Source: Streptococcus suis | GTDB lineage: Bacteria > Bacillota > Bacilli > Lactobacillales > Streptococcaceae | Length of the DNA: 64,000 bases | NCBI GenBank assembly: GCA_022354845.1 | Contig: CP031970.1 | Coordinates: 1,426,001 to 1,490,000 of the forward strand | Direction: 5' to 3' | In this document: piece by piece, positions 55,241-64,000 of the stretch | Layout of the letters: each line of letters starts with the position of its first letter | Numbering within the stretch: the stretch's first letter is position 1 | Notes under the pieces: model-generated | Databases searched by the model: none | Seen by the model: the letters and a program-made list of their open reading frames with translations, nothing else | What the model was told of the DNA's origin: nothing | Translations under genes and position numbers: made by a program

Positions 55241-55256
55241 GCTTGGGAACTGCGGA
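55241..55256 (+). repeat. hsdS 5' recombination repeat, inverted copy
   Basis: GCTTGGGAACTGCGGA occurs here on the + strand and at 57141-57156 on the - strand. Its 13-base core GCTTGGGAACTGC also occurs at 60963-60975 and 61539-61551 (both -) within the expressed hsdS, at the start of each TRD. Confidence 0.85.
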
Positions 55257-55657
55257 AGTTCAAAGACATTCTAAAAACACACTCGTTCCGTTCGTACTTA
55301 GCTGGTGTTTCAGAGAATGGTGAGTACGAAGTTATTCAACAAGGTGATAAGCCAATTGTTGGATATTTTGATGGTGAACCTTTTACTGATTACAAAGATG
55401 TAACTCTGTTTGGGGACCATACAGTTTCATTATATAAGCCCAAAAGCCCCTTCTTTGTTGCTACTGATGGCGTAAAAATTTTAAGTGCAGATAATTTTGA
55501 AGGTGATTATCTGTATACAACTTTAGAACGTTATAAACCTGAACCACAAGGATATAAGCGTCATTTTACAATTTTGAAAAATCAAGATGTGTGTTTTACG
55601 GAAAATATGGAAGAACAACAAAAAATTGGTGTCTTCTTCAAACAGTTAGATGCCACT

Positions 55658-55681
55658 ATCACCCTTCATCAGCGTAAGTCG
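55658..55681 (+). repeat. hsdS 3' recombination repeat, inverted copy
   Basis: A 24-base sequence encoding ITLHQRKS is identical here (+) and at 56632-56655 (-), flanking the recombinase. A 20-base core (ATCACCCTTCATCAGCGTAA) recurs at 60518-60537 and 61076-61095 (-) in the expressed hsdS. Confidence 0.9.
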
Positions 55682-55690
55682 ATTTGATGT

Positions 55691-56623
55691 CTAGCTTAAG
55701 CCAGATAGGTAACGCATGACTAAATCTGTATCTTGATTTTCAAGTTCCGAGATGACATGCATATAGACTTTTTGGGTGGTTGTCATGGAGGAGTGTCCCA
55801 ATCGTCTGGACACACTAGCTATTGAAACACCTGCATACATCAAAAGAGAGGCATGGGTATGTCTAAGCCCGTGGATAGAAATGACTGGTACACCCACATT
55901 TTTGCAGTGGCGCTCCAACCACTTATTTGGAGTGGAGTTGCAGACTGAACCATTGACAAAAATAGGCTTATCCTGGGGTAAGTCTTTGATGAGTTGCTGA
56001 AATTGCATACTCAACTGCCAATCAATCTGCACTTTCCGCATGGAAGATTTATTTTTGGTAGGTAAAAAACCACCATTTCCCTTGTAATTCCATGTCTTTG
56101 TCACGGAAACATTCTGCTGAACAAAATTAAAATCAGCTGGTGTCAGACCTAAAGCCTCTGAAAATCGCAGCCCTGTCTTCGCAATGAGCAAAATCAGCCA
56201 GTCCCAGTTGATCCGACACTCCAAGTTCAAATCAGAAAGGACATTGTGGAGTTCAAACTGATTTAGGTATTTCATTTTTTTAATTCTTGGTGCCTTGCCC
56301 TTAAAAACCACTTTACGGGTCGGATCTCGGTCAATATAACCCTCATCAACAGCATCCAAGACCGCACCCTTGAGCTGGTGATGAAAGTCAATAACTGTCT
56401 GACGTTCATGGGTCAAAGCATAGTCATTCAAAATTTGCTGATAGGTCGTCCTATCTAACTGATAAAGAGACAAATCAGGAACAATATTTTTCAAATGAAC
56501 ATAATTATTTCTATACTTTTCCAAAGTAATCGGTCGAACCGCCCCCTCTTTAAATAGCCTGGTCCATTGTTTAAAATATTCGTGAAGTAAGGTTTCTCGT
56601 GTAATTTTATTCATCATATCCAA
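55691..56623 (-). CDS. Tyrosine recombinase of the phase-variable hsdS locus (CreX/PsrA-like)
   Basis: This 310-aa integrase-family protein has an N-terminal SAM-like core-binding domain (~20-110) and a catalytic domain with Arg in KTGLRFSEALGL, HGLRHTHASLL (His-x-x-Arg), GHSS and the Tyr of QKVYMHV. It lies between two oppositely oriented half-hsdS cassettes with a 24-bp inverted repeat at each side. That is the position of CreX in pneumococcal SpnIII and related phase-variable type I systems. It probably catalyses TRD inversion (inference from context). Confidence 0.9.
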   Translation of the reverse strand: MDMMNKITRETLLHEYFKQWTRLFKEGAVRPITLEKYRNNYVHLKNIVPDLSLYQLDRTTYQQILNDYALTHERQTVIDFHHQLKGAVLDAVDEGYIDRDPTRKVVFKGKAPRIKKMKYLNQFELHNVLSDLNLECRINWDWLILLIAKTGLRFSEALGLTPADFNFVQQNVSVTKTWNYKGNGGFLPTKNKSSMRKVQIDWQLSMQFQQLIKDLPQDKPIFVNGSVCNSTPNKWLERHCKNVGVPVISIHGLRHTHASLLMYAGVSIASVSRRLGHSSMTTTQKVYMHVISELENQDTDLVMRYLSGLS

Positions 56624-56628
56624 TCCTT

Positions 56629-57185
56629 CTACGACTTACGCTGATGAAGGGTGATGTGTTGGTCAAGGGTGGAGAAGAAGGTGCCGATGGCAGATTGTTC
56701 TTTTTGACTAGGGACCAAAACATTTTGCTCATCTAAATCATGTTTGTTTAAGTTACCAATAGCTCCGTTTCCACCAGCAACATATAGATTGATAAATTTG
56801 GTATACCATGCAGAACTCATAAGTGAGTTGATGAACTCTGGATTTCTACAAGAAGCTAACAACATGAATCCACCATGTATTGCAGAATTTTCTGGTAAAT
56901 CTTTAATTATAGTGTGTTTCCCAACTAGTCTGCTAGAACCATTCGCAGCCGTTATCAGAATGTCACCTTCTTTGACCAATGGACTTTTTACTACCCCTTT
57001 ATCTACAAAAACATCATCTTCTCCAAATGTAAATGTATCTTCATCAATATTAGAAGAGCGTAACACTCTAATACCTTCTAAACGGATATTGACAGGGGAG
57101 TAAGTCAATCCTCTACGAATTTCCGCTAACTCTGAAAATCTCCGCAGTTCCCAAGCAGGAGTATTTTTTACCCTATTCCACAGTG
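56629..57185 (-). pseudogene. Silent half-hsdS cassette (forward with hsd operon)
   Basis: A frame without a usable start codon reads KNTPAWELRRFSELAEIRRG, one TRD (AEIRRGLTYSPVNIRLEGI...; ENSAIHGGFMLLASCR), then IGTFFSTLDQHITLHQRK and a stop. An in-frame TGA lies upstream near 57207. It has the same ends as the inverted cassette but a different TRD. An ATG at 57108 could express only part of it. It lies between hsdR and the recombinase. Confidence 0.88.
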
Positions 57186-57253
57186 GCTGAGGATGACAGT
57201 TTATTCATTCGATAGCTACTAGAAAATGTTTTCTGTTGGTTTCTGAAAACGAT

Positions 57254-57279
57254 GAAAAAGACCAAGAAAAATCTTGGCC
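57254..57279 (-). terminator. Intrinsic terminator after hsdR
   Basis: GGCCAAGATTTTTCTTGGTC followed by TTTTTC on the reverse strand, just past the hsdR stop; it should insulate the silent cassettes from the operon. Confidence 0.7.
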
Positions 57280-57288
57280 TTAGTGGTC

Positions 57289-60200
57289 TTATTTGTATTT
57301 CTGCTTGGTTTCTGCTATCCACTGTGGGAGAACCTTGTTCAAATTCATATTTAACTTCAGCTTATTACCTGCGAACTCATTGGTCGCTTGATCTGGATCC
57401 AAGGTCGTAGCAATTTCATTACGGTAAGGAACCTCACCTGGCTTACTTGTGTTGTACTCCTGTAGTGACTTTCTAAGCAAGTCGCTACCAATTCCCCACT
57501 GGCCTGCAAATTCCTTGATGACCGCAAACTGTCTATTCTCCTGCCATTCTTTAAAAGCGACGTCAAAATCGACAGAGGCAGACAATTTACCTGTGACCAA
57601 TTCTTCGTTAATAAAGGTTTTCAAGGCTTCAGCCAGTTCATTCTCACCAAGGTCACTCAATTCTTGGATTTGCTCCAAAATCAAGACCAAATTATTGTCA
57701 TTGATTACTTGGAAACCACCTTCATTGGTTGTTTTGTTTCCTATCAAAGCAAATAAACTTTGGGCATCAATGATTTGACTACCCTGCAATTTGGTACGCC
57801 CCTTCAAGTCTTTTGGTATCCAATCATCGCCACCAGTTTCTCTAGGAAACAGGTTTCTATAAGCACCGATGTACTGAAGCCAGCTATGCTCATCCAAACC
57901 AAAGGCTTCATCATCCCAAACAAATTCATAGTATTGCTTGACACGATCCAGTTGCTTGAAGCTTTCTTTAAAAGCAGTTTTATACGCTACCTTCTTCTCC
58001 TCATCATACTGGATGTCAATCCACTTGGTCGGGTTGGGCAATTCTGACCGTAGAGCCTCTACTTTTGTCCGAAGTAAGTCTACCGCAACCCCATATTTTT
58101 CAACAAGAACACGGCTATTGCTACCACCGCTACCGTATAGCAACAAGGCTTCCTTAACAATTTCCTCTGTTATGCGAGGGTATTGGAAATTGATAATAGT
58201 ACCAAATTCCTTGCTGGAACCAAAAACCCGGTTGGTTCGAGAATATGCCTGTATTAAGCCCTGTAATTCCAGCTTCCTATCAACGTAGAGAGTATTCAAG
58301 CGTTTCGCATCATAACCCGTCAAAAGCTGATCTGCAACGATGAGAATATCGATATTCTTAGGATTACGACCACTTCCACCACGCTTGGCACGGTCAGTCA
58401 CATCTTCAAAATAAGCATCCTCGCCCTTTTTCTTATCACCAGCAATAAAACGGATACCTGTAAAACCTTCATAATCCGCGAACATCTCTTCAATGACTTC
58501 CCTAGCGACATTGTCAGAATCATTTTCATTTCCAAAACTAAAGGTCATGGCAATATTGGGCTTGGCATCTCCATCCCTAAACTGCTCTGCTATTTGCTTT
58601 TTAAACTCGTGATAGTAGGCGATGACCCGCTCCTTAAAAGCAACCGTCAGCATGGCATTGAACTCGCCACCCTGTGATTGTTCCTGCCAGCCCGCCAAAA
58701 TCTCCTCTACCACTCTAGGAATATGGGTTTGATCGTGATAGACCAAAAGTCCCTCTTTGGCCGCATGCTTTTCTACATCCAATTCTGACAGCCGCATGAC
58801 TTGACGTTCAATCTCTTTGATAGCTTTTTCTGGATGTTTTTCTGTTAGAAGTTCAATCAAATCTTCACGCAAGTCTTCATAGCTCCTAAATTCACCAGTA
58901 TTGATGTAATCCACATGGAAGCCAAGGACATTCCCATCCGCAATCGCCTCGTCAATCGTATATTGGTGCAAAAGAGGCCCAAACAATTTTTCAGTCGTGT
59001 TAATCAACTCACTGCGTTCGTTAATTTTCCCCTTGACCTTGTTTTCATCAAAGAGGGGAGTACCTGTAAAACCAAAGAATAGACCATTTTTATAGAAATA
59101 ATCCTTAATCATCCCCATCATACCGCCCATGGTTGTCCTATGGGCCTCGTCAATGATGAAAATCATTTTCTTATTTGTCAAACTTCGATCATCAGCTTCC
59201 ATCAAGTCCTTGACCAAATTGCTCAATTTGAAGGTAGTGGTCACAACAATACCGCTCTTTGAAGCTGTTAGTTGTTTACGGAGCTGATAAGTACTTTTGG
59301 TATCGTCAACATTGACAGATTCATAGGTCGCGTAAGCCTTAAAGGCCTTGGAAGTCTGCTCATCCAAATCCCGCCTATCTAGCAAGAAGACAACCTTGTC
59401 AAACTCCGTTCGTGTCGAAAGAAATTGAGCTGTTTTAAAGCTGGTAATGGTCTTTCCAGAACCTGTCGTATGCCAAACAAAGCCTCCATGGGGTATTTTT
59501 TCCGCATTATCCCATCCAAAAGCTGCCTTTTCAACTGCCTGCAGGGCATAGACCTGATAGGGACGCATAAGCATGTGGCGTCTATTCTCCTCATTGTCAA
59601 GATCTTCATCGATAATCAGGTAGTCGCCCACCATCTGATGAGCCATTGGAACCATCAGAAAATGCTCAATGACTTCTCTGAAATCTGTCAAGACCCTTTG
59701 TCCCAAATGCTTACCACTTTCTTGGTCCTTCTTGGTGACAGACCAATGAAAAACAAAGGCAGGATTAAAATCATTGATAGATTTTGGCGTTGCAAAATAC
59801 CGGGTTTCGATGTCTGTTGTGACCACCATCATTTGAGAAAAGGCCATGAAGTTATTGGTATATTCCCCATCGGCATAGTAGCGTTTAAACTGACCAAAGG
59901 CCTCGTCCAAGGACTTGTCACTCCGCTTTTGCTCAATGTTAATCAAGGGCAGACCGTTAATCAATAAGACTAGGTCAAAGCGGTTGCCATTGTCCGACCA
60001 AACTTCGCGAGCCACTTGATAGCTGGAATCTCCCCCACTAACCTGAGCCTTTTTCAAAATGGTTAAGGTAATTTGCTTCTTGGTCACATGTGGGTGCTGG
60101 TCACGGTATATACCATCGATTTTACCCGTAGAACCTTCCATGGATAGGATTTTTGCGGCCTCGTAACTATTGGAAATCTGCTTGACCTTTGTCATGACTT

Positions 60201-60414
60201 GATCGAACTCGCTATCGGTAAGAGCAACACCTTCCAAGACATCCGCATTCATACGATTTAGCTCTGACCGCCAATTATTTATCAAATCCTGAACTGTAAC
60301 TTTCTGTAAGTTTCCATTTAGGTGTTCAGGAGTTTGCCATTTAAACTTGGATAATTCCCGAACGAATTTATCTTGAAATTCACGTTCTGAAGCGTTTTTT
60401 GAGATAGTTTCCAT
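57289..60414 (-). CDS. hsdR: Type I restriction endonuclease subunit R
   Basis: This 1041-aa protein has an N-terminal PD-ExK nuclease (RFDLVLLINGLPLINIEQK), then an SF2 motor with Walker A HTTGSGKT, DEAH box IIDEAHR, GFTGTPL (motif III-like) and a later VADQLLTGYDAKRLNTLYVD (motif VI region). It cuts unmodified DNA after translocation as part of R2M2S. The ATG follows AGAAAGGA. It is placed after hsdS, between it and the silent cassettes, unlike pneumococcal SpnIII, where hsdR is upstream of the invertible region. Confidence 0.95.
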   Translation of the reverse strand: METISKNASEREFQDKFVRELSKFKWQTPEHLNGNLQKVTVQDLINNWRSELNRMNADVLEGVALTDSEFDQVMTKVKQISNSYEAAKILSMEGSTGKIDGIYRDQHPHVTKKQITLTILKKAQVSGGDSSYQVAREVWSDNGNRFDLVLLINGLPLINIEQKRSDKSLDEAFGQFKRYYADGEYTNNFMAFSQMMVVTTDIETRYFATPKSINDFNPAFVFHWSVTKKDQESGKHLGQRVLTDFREVIEHFLMVPMAHQMVGDYLIIDEDLDNEENRRHMLMRPYQVYALQAVEKAAFGWDNAEKIPHGGFVWHTTGSGKTITSFKTAQFLSTRTEFDKVVFLLDRRDLDEQTSKAFKAYATYESVNVDDTKSTYQLRKQLTASKSGIVVTTTFKLSNLVKDLMEADDRSLTNKKMIFIIDEAHRTTMGGMMGMIKDYFYKNGLFFGFTGTPLFDENKVKGKINERSELINTTEKLFGPLLHQYTIDEAIADGNVLGFHVDYINTGEFRSYEDLREDLIELLTEKHPEKAIKEIERQVMRLSELDVEKHAAKEGLLVYHDQTHIPRVVEEILAGWQEQSQGGEFNAMLTVAFKERVIAYYHEFKKQIAEQFRDGDAKPNIAMTFSFGNENDSDNVAREVIEEMFADYEGFTGIRFIAGDKKKGEDAYFEDVTDRAKRGGSGRNPKNIDILIVADQLLTGYDAKRLNTLYVDRKLELQGLIQAYSRTNRVFGSSKEFGTIINFQYPRITEEIVKEALLLYGSGGSNSRVLVEKYGVAVDLLRTKVEALRSELPNPTKWIDIQYDEEKKVAYKTAFKESFKQLDRVKQYYEFVWDDEAFGLDEHSWLQYIGAYRNLFPRETGGDDWIPKDLKGRTKLQGSQIIDAQSLFALIGNKTTNEGGFQVINDNNLVLILEQIQELSDLGENELAEALKTFINEELVTGKLSASVDFDVAFKEWQENRQFAVIKEFAGQWGIGSDLLRKSLQEYNTSKPGEVPYRNEIATTLDPDQATNEFAGNKLKLNMNLNKVLPQWIAETKQKYK

Positions 60415-60462
60415 TCATTTCCTTTCTATCATCATGTAAGTAACTGCTACTTACGCTGAAAA

Positions 60463-61611
60463 TCATACAAACAGCTCATTTAAAAGTGCTTTTTTCAAGT
60501 TTTTGAGTTTTTCTAGCTTACGCTGATGAAGGGTGATTTGTTGGTCGAGGGTGGAGAGTATCTTAACAATTTTTTCTTGTTCTTCTAATTGTGGTATAGT
60601 TATCTCCATATCTGAGATCATTTCTAAACGAACTGAATCGACAGAGTTCTTTGCAGTCATAGCCATCACTCTATCAAAAAATTTTTTTGAAAAGTAATAA
60701 TAAAAGTATTTAGCGTTAACATGGGTGAATGAAAACATCCTATAAACTCGTTGATGTAAGTCATATTTACCATGAACATAATGAAATACCTTACCTGTCC
60801 CAACTCCATCTCCAACTGTGAGAACTGCTTCCTCATCAAATAAATACTTAGTCGATTTTTCAATTATTGGAGATCTCACATAGAATGGGAATTTACCTTG
60901 CTCCTCTCTATCTTGAGTATTACTTTTACCAGTTGAAATTCTACAAATTTCTCCTACATTCTGCAGTTCCCAAGCGTCAGTAAATCCAGGAAAACGGCGT
61001 TTTGGCACACGCTCTCCTTCAGCGGGGAACATTTCACTCAAATACGCTTGTTTTACACTCTTTAATTTGTCAAGCTTACGCTGATGAAGGGTGATGTGTT
61101 GGTCTAGGGTGGAGAAGAAAGTGCCGATGGCTTCTTGTTCGGAGAGGGAGGGGAACTTTGCAATACTTTCAGCAACTAAATTCCAATCTGATCTTGGCAT
61201 CTTCGTACCAGAAGTATCATTTGCAACTAATTGAAAAGAATTACTCTGTATATAGGTATATAAAAAACAACTATGCCAAAGATCCGACTTTAAATTCCAA
61301 AAATCACCTAGTGCTATTCCTTTAAACTCTGCATACCACCAATTTTTTAAATATGGACGTAATTTTCCGAATAGTACATCCCCCACATTAAACTCTAAAC
61401 CTTTCCTATAATCTAATTTCTGAGAAATATCCTTATTTAAAGTACCTAATCCTGAGTTAATATCTTCAAACTCCAATCTAGGTAAATCTTTACTAGATGA
61501 TATTAGATTTGAACGATAAACCACTTCCCCAAACTTTCGCAGTTCCCAAGCATCTGCATTTTCAAACTCTTTAAAGCGGCGTTTGGGGATATTTTTATCT
61601 TTGTTCGGCAT
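60463..61611 (-). CDS. hsdS: Type I restriction specificity subunit S (expressed copy)
   Basis: This 382-aa protein has two TRDs, ~25-155 (LRKFGEVVYRSNLISSSKD) and ~220-350 (LQNVGEICRISTGKSNTQD). Each is followed by the conserved spacer helix (TLDQHITLHQRKLDKLKSV; TLDQQITLHQRKLEKLKNL). Full length, with start ATG and GGGGGA ribosome-binding site. It dictates the DNA target of both methylation and restriction. The 13-base and 20-base repeats at the TRD edges are shared with the two silent cassettes. Confidence 0.95.
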   Translation of the reverse strand: MPNKDKNIPKRRFKEFENADAWELRKFGEVVYRSNLISSSKDLPRLEFEDINSGLGTLNKDISQKLDYRKGLEFNVGDVLFGKLRPYLKNWWYAEFKGIALGDFWNLKSDLWHSCFLYTYIQSNSFQLVANDTSGTKMPRSDWNLVAESIAKFPSLSEQEAIGTFFSTLDQHITLHQRKLDKLKSVKQAYLSEMFPAEGERVPKRRFPGFTDAWELQNVGEICRISTGKSNTQDREEQGKFPFYVRSPIIEKSTKYLFDEEAVLTVGDGVGTGKVFHYVHGKYDLHQRVYRMFSFTHVNAKYFYYYFSKKFFDRVMAMTAKNSVDSVRLEMISDMEITIPQLEEQEKIVKILSTLDQQITLHQRKLEKLKNLKKALLNELFV

Positions 61612-61744
61612 TGCTATATTCCCCCAACTTCTTTCGATTTTTCTTTCGTTTTCGGAAAATCGCAGAAAATGACTGTTAATGATTTTCTTTCACAGGATTT
61701 TTGGGCTATAAAATAGCTCTTGTTGAAAGTTTGTTTCATCATCT

Positions 61745-64000
61745 TCATGATAATACCACCAGCTCTTTCATCAGATTTTCAAGTTCTCTTTCAAGCAGGG
61801 CTATTTCCGCATCCATGTCGTCCAAGGTTTCAGCATAGCGATTATGGAGTTCTTCGATAATGGCAATCTCAGCCTTTAATGGCAATTCAACCAGTTCCAA
61901 TGCCTTGTCCGTCACCTGACCAAACCATTTCTTATAGAGTAGCTGATCAACTTCCTCATCTGTCAAGACTTGGATACGGTTTGACACCAGTTCCTTGAGT
62001 TCCTGTTCCTTGGTCTTGATTTCCTTGGCTACTGTCGACTTCTCCTTGGCTAGATCATCCACTTGTTTCAAGAAACCAAATTCTGTAGAGCCTTTTACTG
62101 CTTCTTTCAGAGCAGCCTTGACCAATTTACCTTCAAAACTATCCTGTGCTTCCCCATCGTCATTCTTTTTCAAGACATCAAAGAAGGCATTATACTCTTC
62201 GCTATCTTCCACCTTGGCATTTTCCACCAATTCACTGACTTCACTGTCAATTTCCGAAATCCGGTTTTTCAGGCTGTCAATATGGGTAAGTTCTTCACCG
62301 TAGCACTCACTAGCAATCAAACTATTAGGAATAATCACACCATTCCAGCCATCTTGAACCTTCTCCTTGTTCTTCCCTTTAGCCACCATATTCGGCTCAC
62401 GGGTACGCCCAGCCTCATAAAATCCTAATTGCTCAATCAACTCTGCGTCATGGGTCAGGGTCTTAGTCCAAATTTCTGCAATGATTTGATAACCTTCGTA
62501 GATATCAATTTGGTCAAATTGTGACAAGCATTTCTTAATGTCTGCCAACATTTCTTCTTTCAATAATCTTGTATTGGTTTCCGTTTGTAAACGGTGCAAT
62601 TTTGTCCAATATTCTTCGATAAAGGCCGTAATAGTTGACTGGACTTGTTCGTATTCTGCCCGAACAACTGGGCTGGATAAGATTGCTCTTGAAAACTCTT
62701 CAATGGACTGATGTAAAGTTAAGTAGCCTGGACGATTTTCACTAAAGGCATTGTCCAAAACCTCTTTGACTGTCTGATTGAGTACCATCAGGGAGTCTAT
62801 ATTTTTCTTTGGAATACCACCATAAAGATGCGCATCCACATCATGGGGAATTTCTTTATCCAGAGCAGTCACATAGCGTGGGATGTTCATATTATAGTCA
62901 TTTTGGATCAATTCCTGACGACTTGCCAAGTGACTGTAGCCATCTTCTTCCGTTCTGTTCGTATAGACATCCACAATCTTTGCGATGTCCTTTTCTTGCA
63001 AGGCATTTTGTTTACCTGCCTTGATAAAGTTTCGTGAGGCATCGATAAAGAGTACAGGCTCATTCAAATCCCGATTTTTCTTGAGGATGATGATACAAAC
63101 TGGGATACCAGTGTTGGTAAAGAGGTTGCTTGGCAAACCAATAACGGCATCAATCTGATTTTTTTCCAAAAGACGCTTGCGGATTTCACCCTCAGCTGCT
63201 CCGCGGAAGAGAACACCGTGTGGCAAGACAATGGCCATGGTTCCATGGGTTCCCAGGTGATAGAGACCGTGTAAAAGGAAGGCAAAATCGCCTTTTGAGT
63301 CAGGTGGAAGAACACCAGCGATTTCGAAACGGGGGTCGCTGGGTTTCAAGCCTGAACGATTCCAATTTTTTACAGAATATGGTGGGTTCATGACCACCGC
63401 ATCAAATTGGACACCTTCATTTGGACGTTCTGGATCTTCTGGCCAGTCTTGCGATAGGGTATCACCATTTTTAATACTCATCTTTTCCGGACGGACACCG
63501 TGGAGCAAGAGGTTCATGCGGGTCAAGTTATAGGTAGCTGTATTCTTCTCCTGACCGTAGTAGTTTAAACTTTTTTGCTTGTCTTCTGACAAGTGTTTTT
63601 TTACGGTCAGAAGGAGGGAACCTGACCCAACCGTTGGGTCATAGATAGAAGAAATTGATGAGTTGGTTGCGACAATCTGAGCCATGACTTCGCTGACTTG
63701 GTGAGGCGTGTAGAACTCACCCGCTTTCTTACCAGATTCCATGGCAAATTGACCAATCAGGTATTCATAAGCATCTCCCAAGACATCTCCATTTTGTAGA
63801 GCAACCATATCCAAATCCTCGAACAAACGGATGAGGGCTTGAATATTTTTACTGCGTTCATTGAGATTGCTTCCCAATGCTGTATCTGTCAAGTCAAGGG
63901 TTGAGCTGGCAAATAGGCCTTGAAAATCATCAGAACCATTAGCAACAGCGATACTCCGCTCAAACTGGCTCAAGCTATCCGTTACCTTTTGGACTTCAAA
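61745..64000 (-). CDS. hsdM: Type I restriction-modification methyltransferase subunit M, 5' end outside window
   Basis: This is an N6-adenine methyltransferase: SAM motif I DPTVGSGSLL, catalytic motif IV NPPYS, plus FYTPHQV. The frame stays open to the right edge (FEVQKVTDSLSQFER), so the N-terminal helical domain lies outside; at least 751 residues are present. Beyond the methylase core (~residue 420 here) there is a long charged helical tail (LKNRISEIDSEVSELVENAK, KEIKTKEQELKELV) of ~300 residues, longer than in classical ~520-aa HsdM. Confidence 0.93.
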   Translation of the reverse strand, partial: FEVQKVTDSLSQFERSIAVANGSDDFQGLFASSTLDLTDTALGSNLNERSKNIQALIRLFEDLDMVALQNGDVLGDAYEYLIGQFAMESGKKAGEFYTPHQVSEVMAQIVATNSSISSIYDPTVGSGSLLLTVKKHLSEDKQKSLNYYGQEKNTATYNLTRMNLLLHGVRPEKMSIKNGDTLSQDWPEDPERPNEGVQFDAVVMNPPYSVKNWNRSGLKPSDPRFEIAGVLPPDSKGDFAFLLHGLYHLGTHGTMAIVLPHGVLFRGAAEGEIRKRLLEKNQIDAVIGLPSNLFTNTGIPVCIIILKKNRDLNEPVLFIDASRNFIKAGKQNALQEKDIAKIVDVYTNRTEEDGYSHLASRQELIQNDYNMNIPRYVTALDKEIPHDVDAHLYGGIPKKNIDSLMVLNQTVKEVLDNAFSENRPGYLTLHQSIEEFSRAILSSPVVRAEYEQVQSTITAFIEEYWTKLHRLQTETNTRLLKEEMLADIKKCLSQFDQIDIYEGYQIIAEIWTKTLTHDAELIEQLGFYEAGRTREPNMVAKGKNKEKVQDGWNGVIIPNSLIASECYGEELTHIDSLKNRISEIDSEVSELVENAKVEDSEEYNAFFDVLKKNDDGEAQDSFEGKLVKAALKEAVKGSTEFGFLKQVDDLAKEKSTVAKEIKTKEQELKELVSNRIQVLTDEEVDQLLYKKWFGQVTDKALELVELPLKAEIAIIEELHNRYAETLDDMDAEIALLERELENLMKELVVLS

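Larger units (their letters stand above)
55223..55687 (+). pseudogene. Silent half-hsdS cassette (inverted orientation)
   Basis: An open frame begins at 55223 with no start codon and reads HHAWELRKFKDILKTHSFRS, a target-recognition domain of ~110 residues, then EEQQKIGVFFKQLDATITLHQRK and a stop. It therefore encodes one TRD plus the conserved HsdS helix, without start or ribosome-binding site, on the strand opposite to the other hsd genes. Its ends carry the same short repeats as the expressed hsdS (GCTTGGGAACTGC at 55241 and the ITLHQRK-coding repeat at 55658-55681). It is a reservoir TRD for inversion-based switching. Confidence 0.88.

Overview
The window looks like chromosome of a low-GC streptococcus, most probably Streptococcus suis or a close relative. 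The evidence is the gene content and gene order: glmU-nudix-macP-mtnN, pyrH-frr-cvfB, rplK-rplA, hprK-lgt, a fused two-domain FeoA with FeoB, streptococcal BOX-like repeats, and a SpnIII-like type I restriction locus. The species call is inference from remembered family content, not from a database search.

Layout. (1) 1-3.65 kb: the start of ybeY is present twice as a direct repeat (252-577 and 2787-3102). Between the copies sits foreign-looking cargo: an alpha/beta hydrolase and an unrecognised 305-aa protein. Decayed RpiR-type regulator and HAD fragments follow. (2) 3.66-8.1 kb: a BusR-type c-di-AMP/osmotic regulator, then a stress-envelope operon (two Asp23/Gls24 proteins, CsbD, DUF2273, AmaP, and a tandem array of four GlsB genes with a 300-bp period). 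(3) 8.2-12.3 kb: a heterodimeric ABC multidrug exporter preceded by a leader-peptide/terminator attenuator and a BOX-like repeat. (4) 12.3-15.7 kb: an integrase remnant beside tRNA-Thr, then an iron-uptake feo operon. (5) 15.7-30.3 kb: mostly housekeeping genes (phoH, yozE, panE-like, cvfB, frr, pyrH, a MurJ-type flippase, yghU-like GST, rplA/rplK, ftsK), interrupted by pseudogenes (GNAT, DUF1801, oligopeptide-permease ATPase). (6) 30.4-40.4 kb: a lipoprotein cyclophilin, a vitamin B6 uptake/kinase pair, mtnN-macP-nudix-glmU, a DUF2829-SDR-GNAT-ASCH operon, and a PadR-controlled operon of membrane proteins. (7) 40.5-47.3 kb: a 55-bp tandem repeat, glnK-amt, and a complete Bce-type antimicrobial-peptide sensing/detoxification module with a recognisable BceR operator. 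(8) 47.4-55.1 kb: an Mbeg1-like hydrolase, an aminotransferase, YtxH/DUF948, lgt-hprK, manA, and a LiaX/LiaY-like pair. (9) 55.1-64 kb: a type I restriction-modification locus (hsdM-hsdS-hsdR) with two silent half-hsdS cassettes in opposite orientation around a tyrosine recombinase, and short repeats shared with the expressed hsdS.

Functional themes are envelope stress and antimicrobial defence (Gls24/AmaP/GlsB, Bce module, LiaXY-like pair, attenuator-controlled exporter), cell-wall precursor and septum functions (GlmU, MurJ-like, MacP, FtsK), and phase-variable DNA methylation. The best candidates for new biology are the RM locus, in which hsdR lies inside the segment that inverted cassette exchange would flip, and the leader-peptide attenuator of the exporter. 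The four-copy GlsB array and the split-and-duplicated ybeY region also deserve a look.
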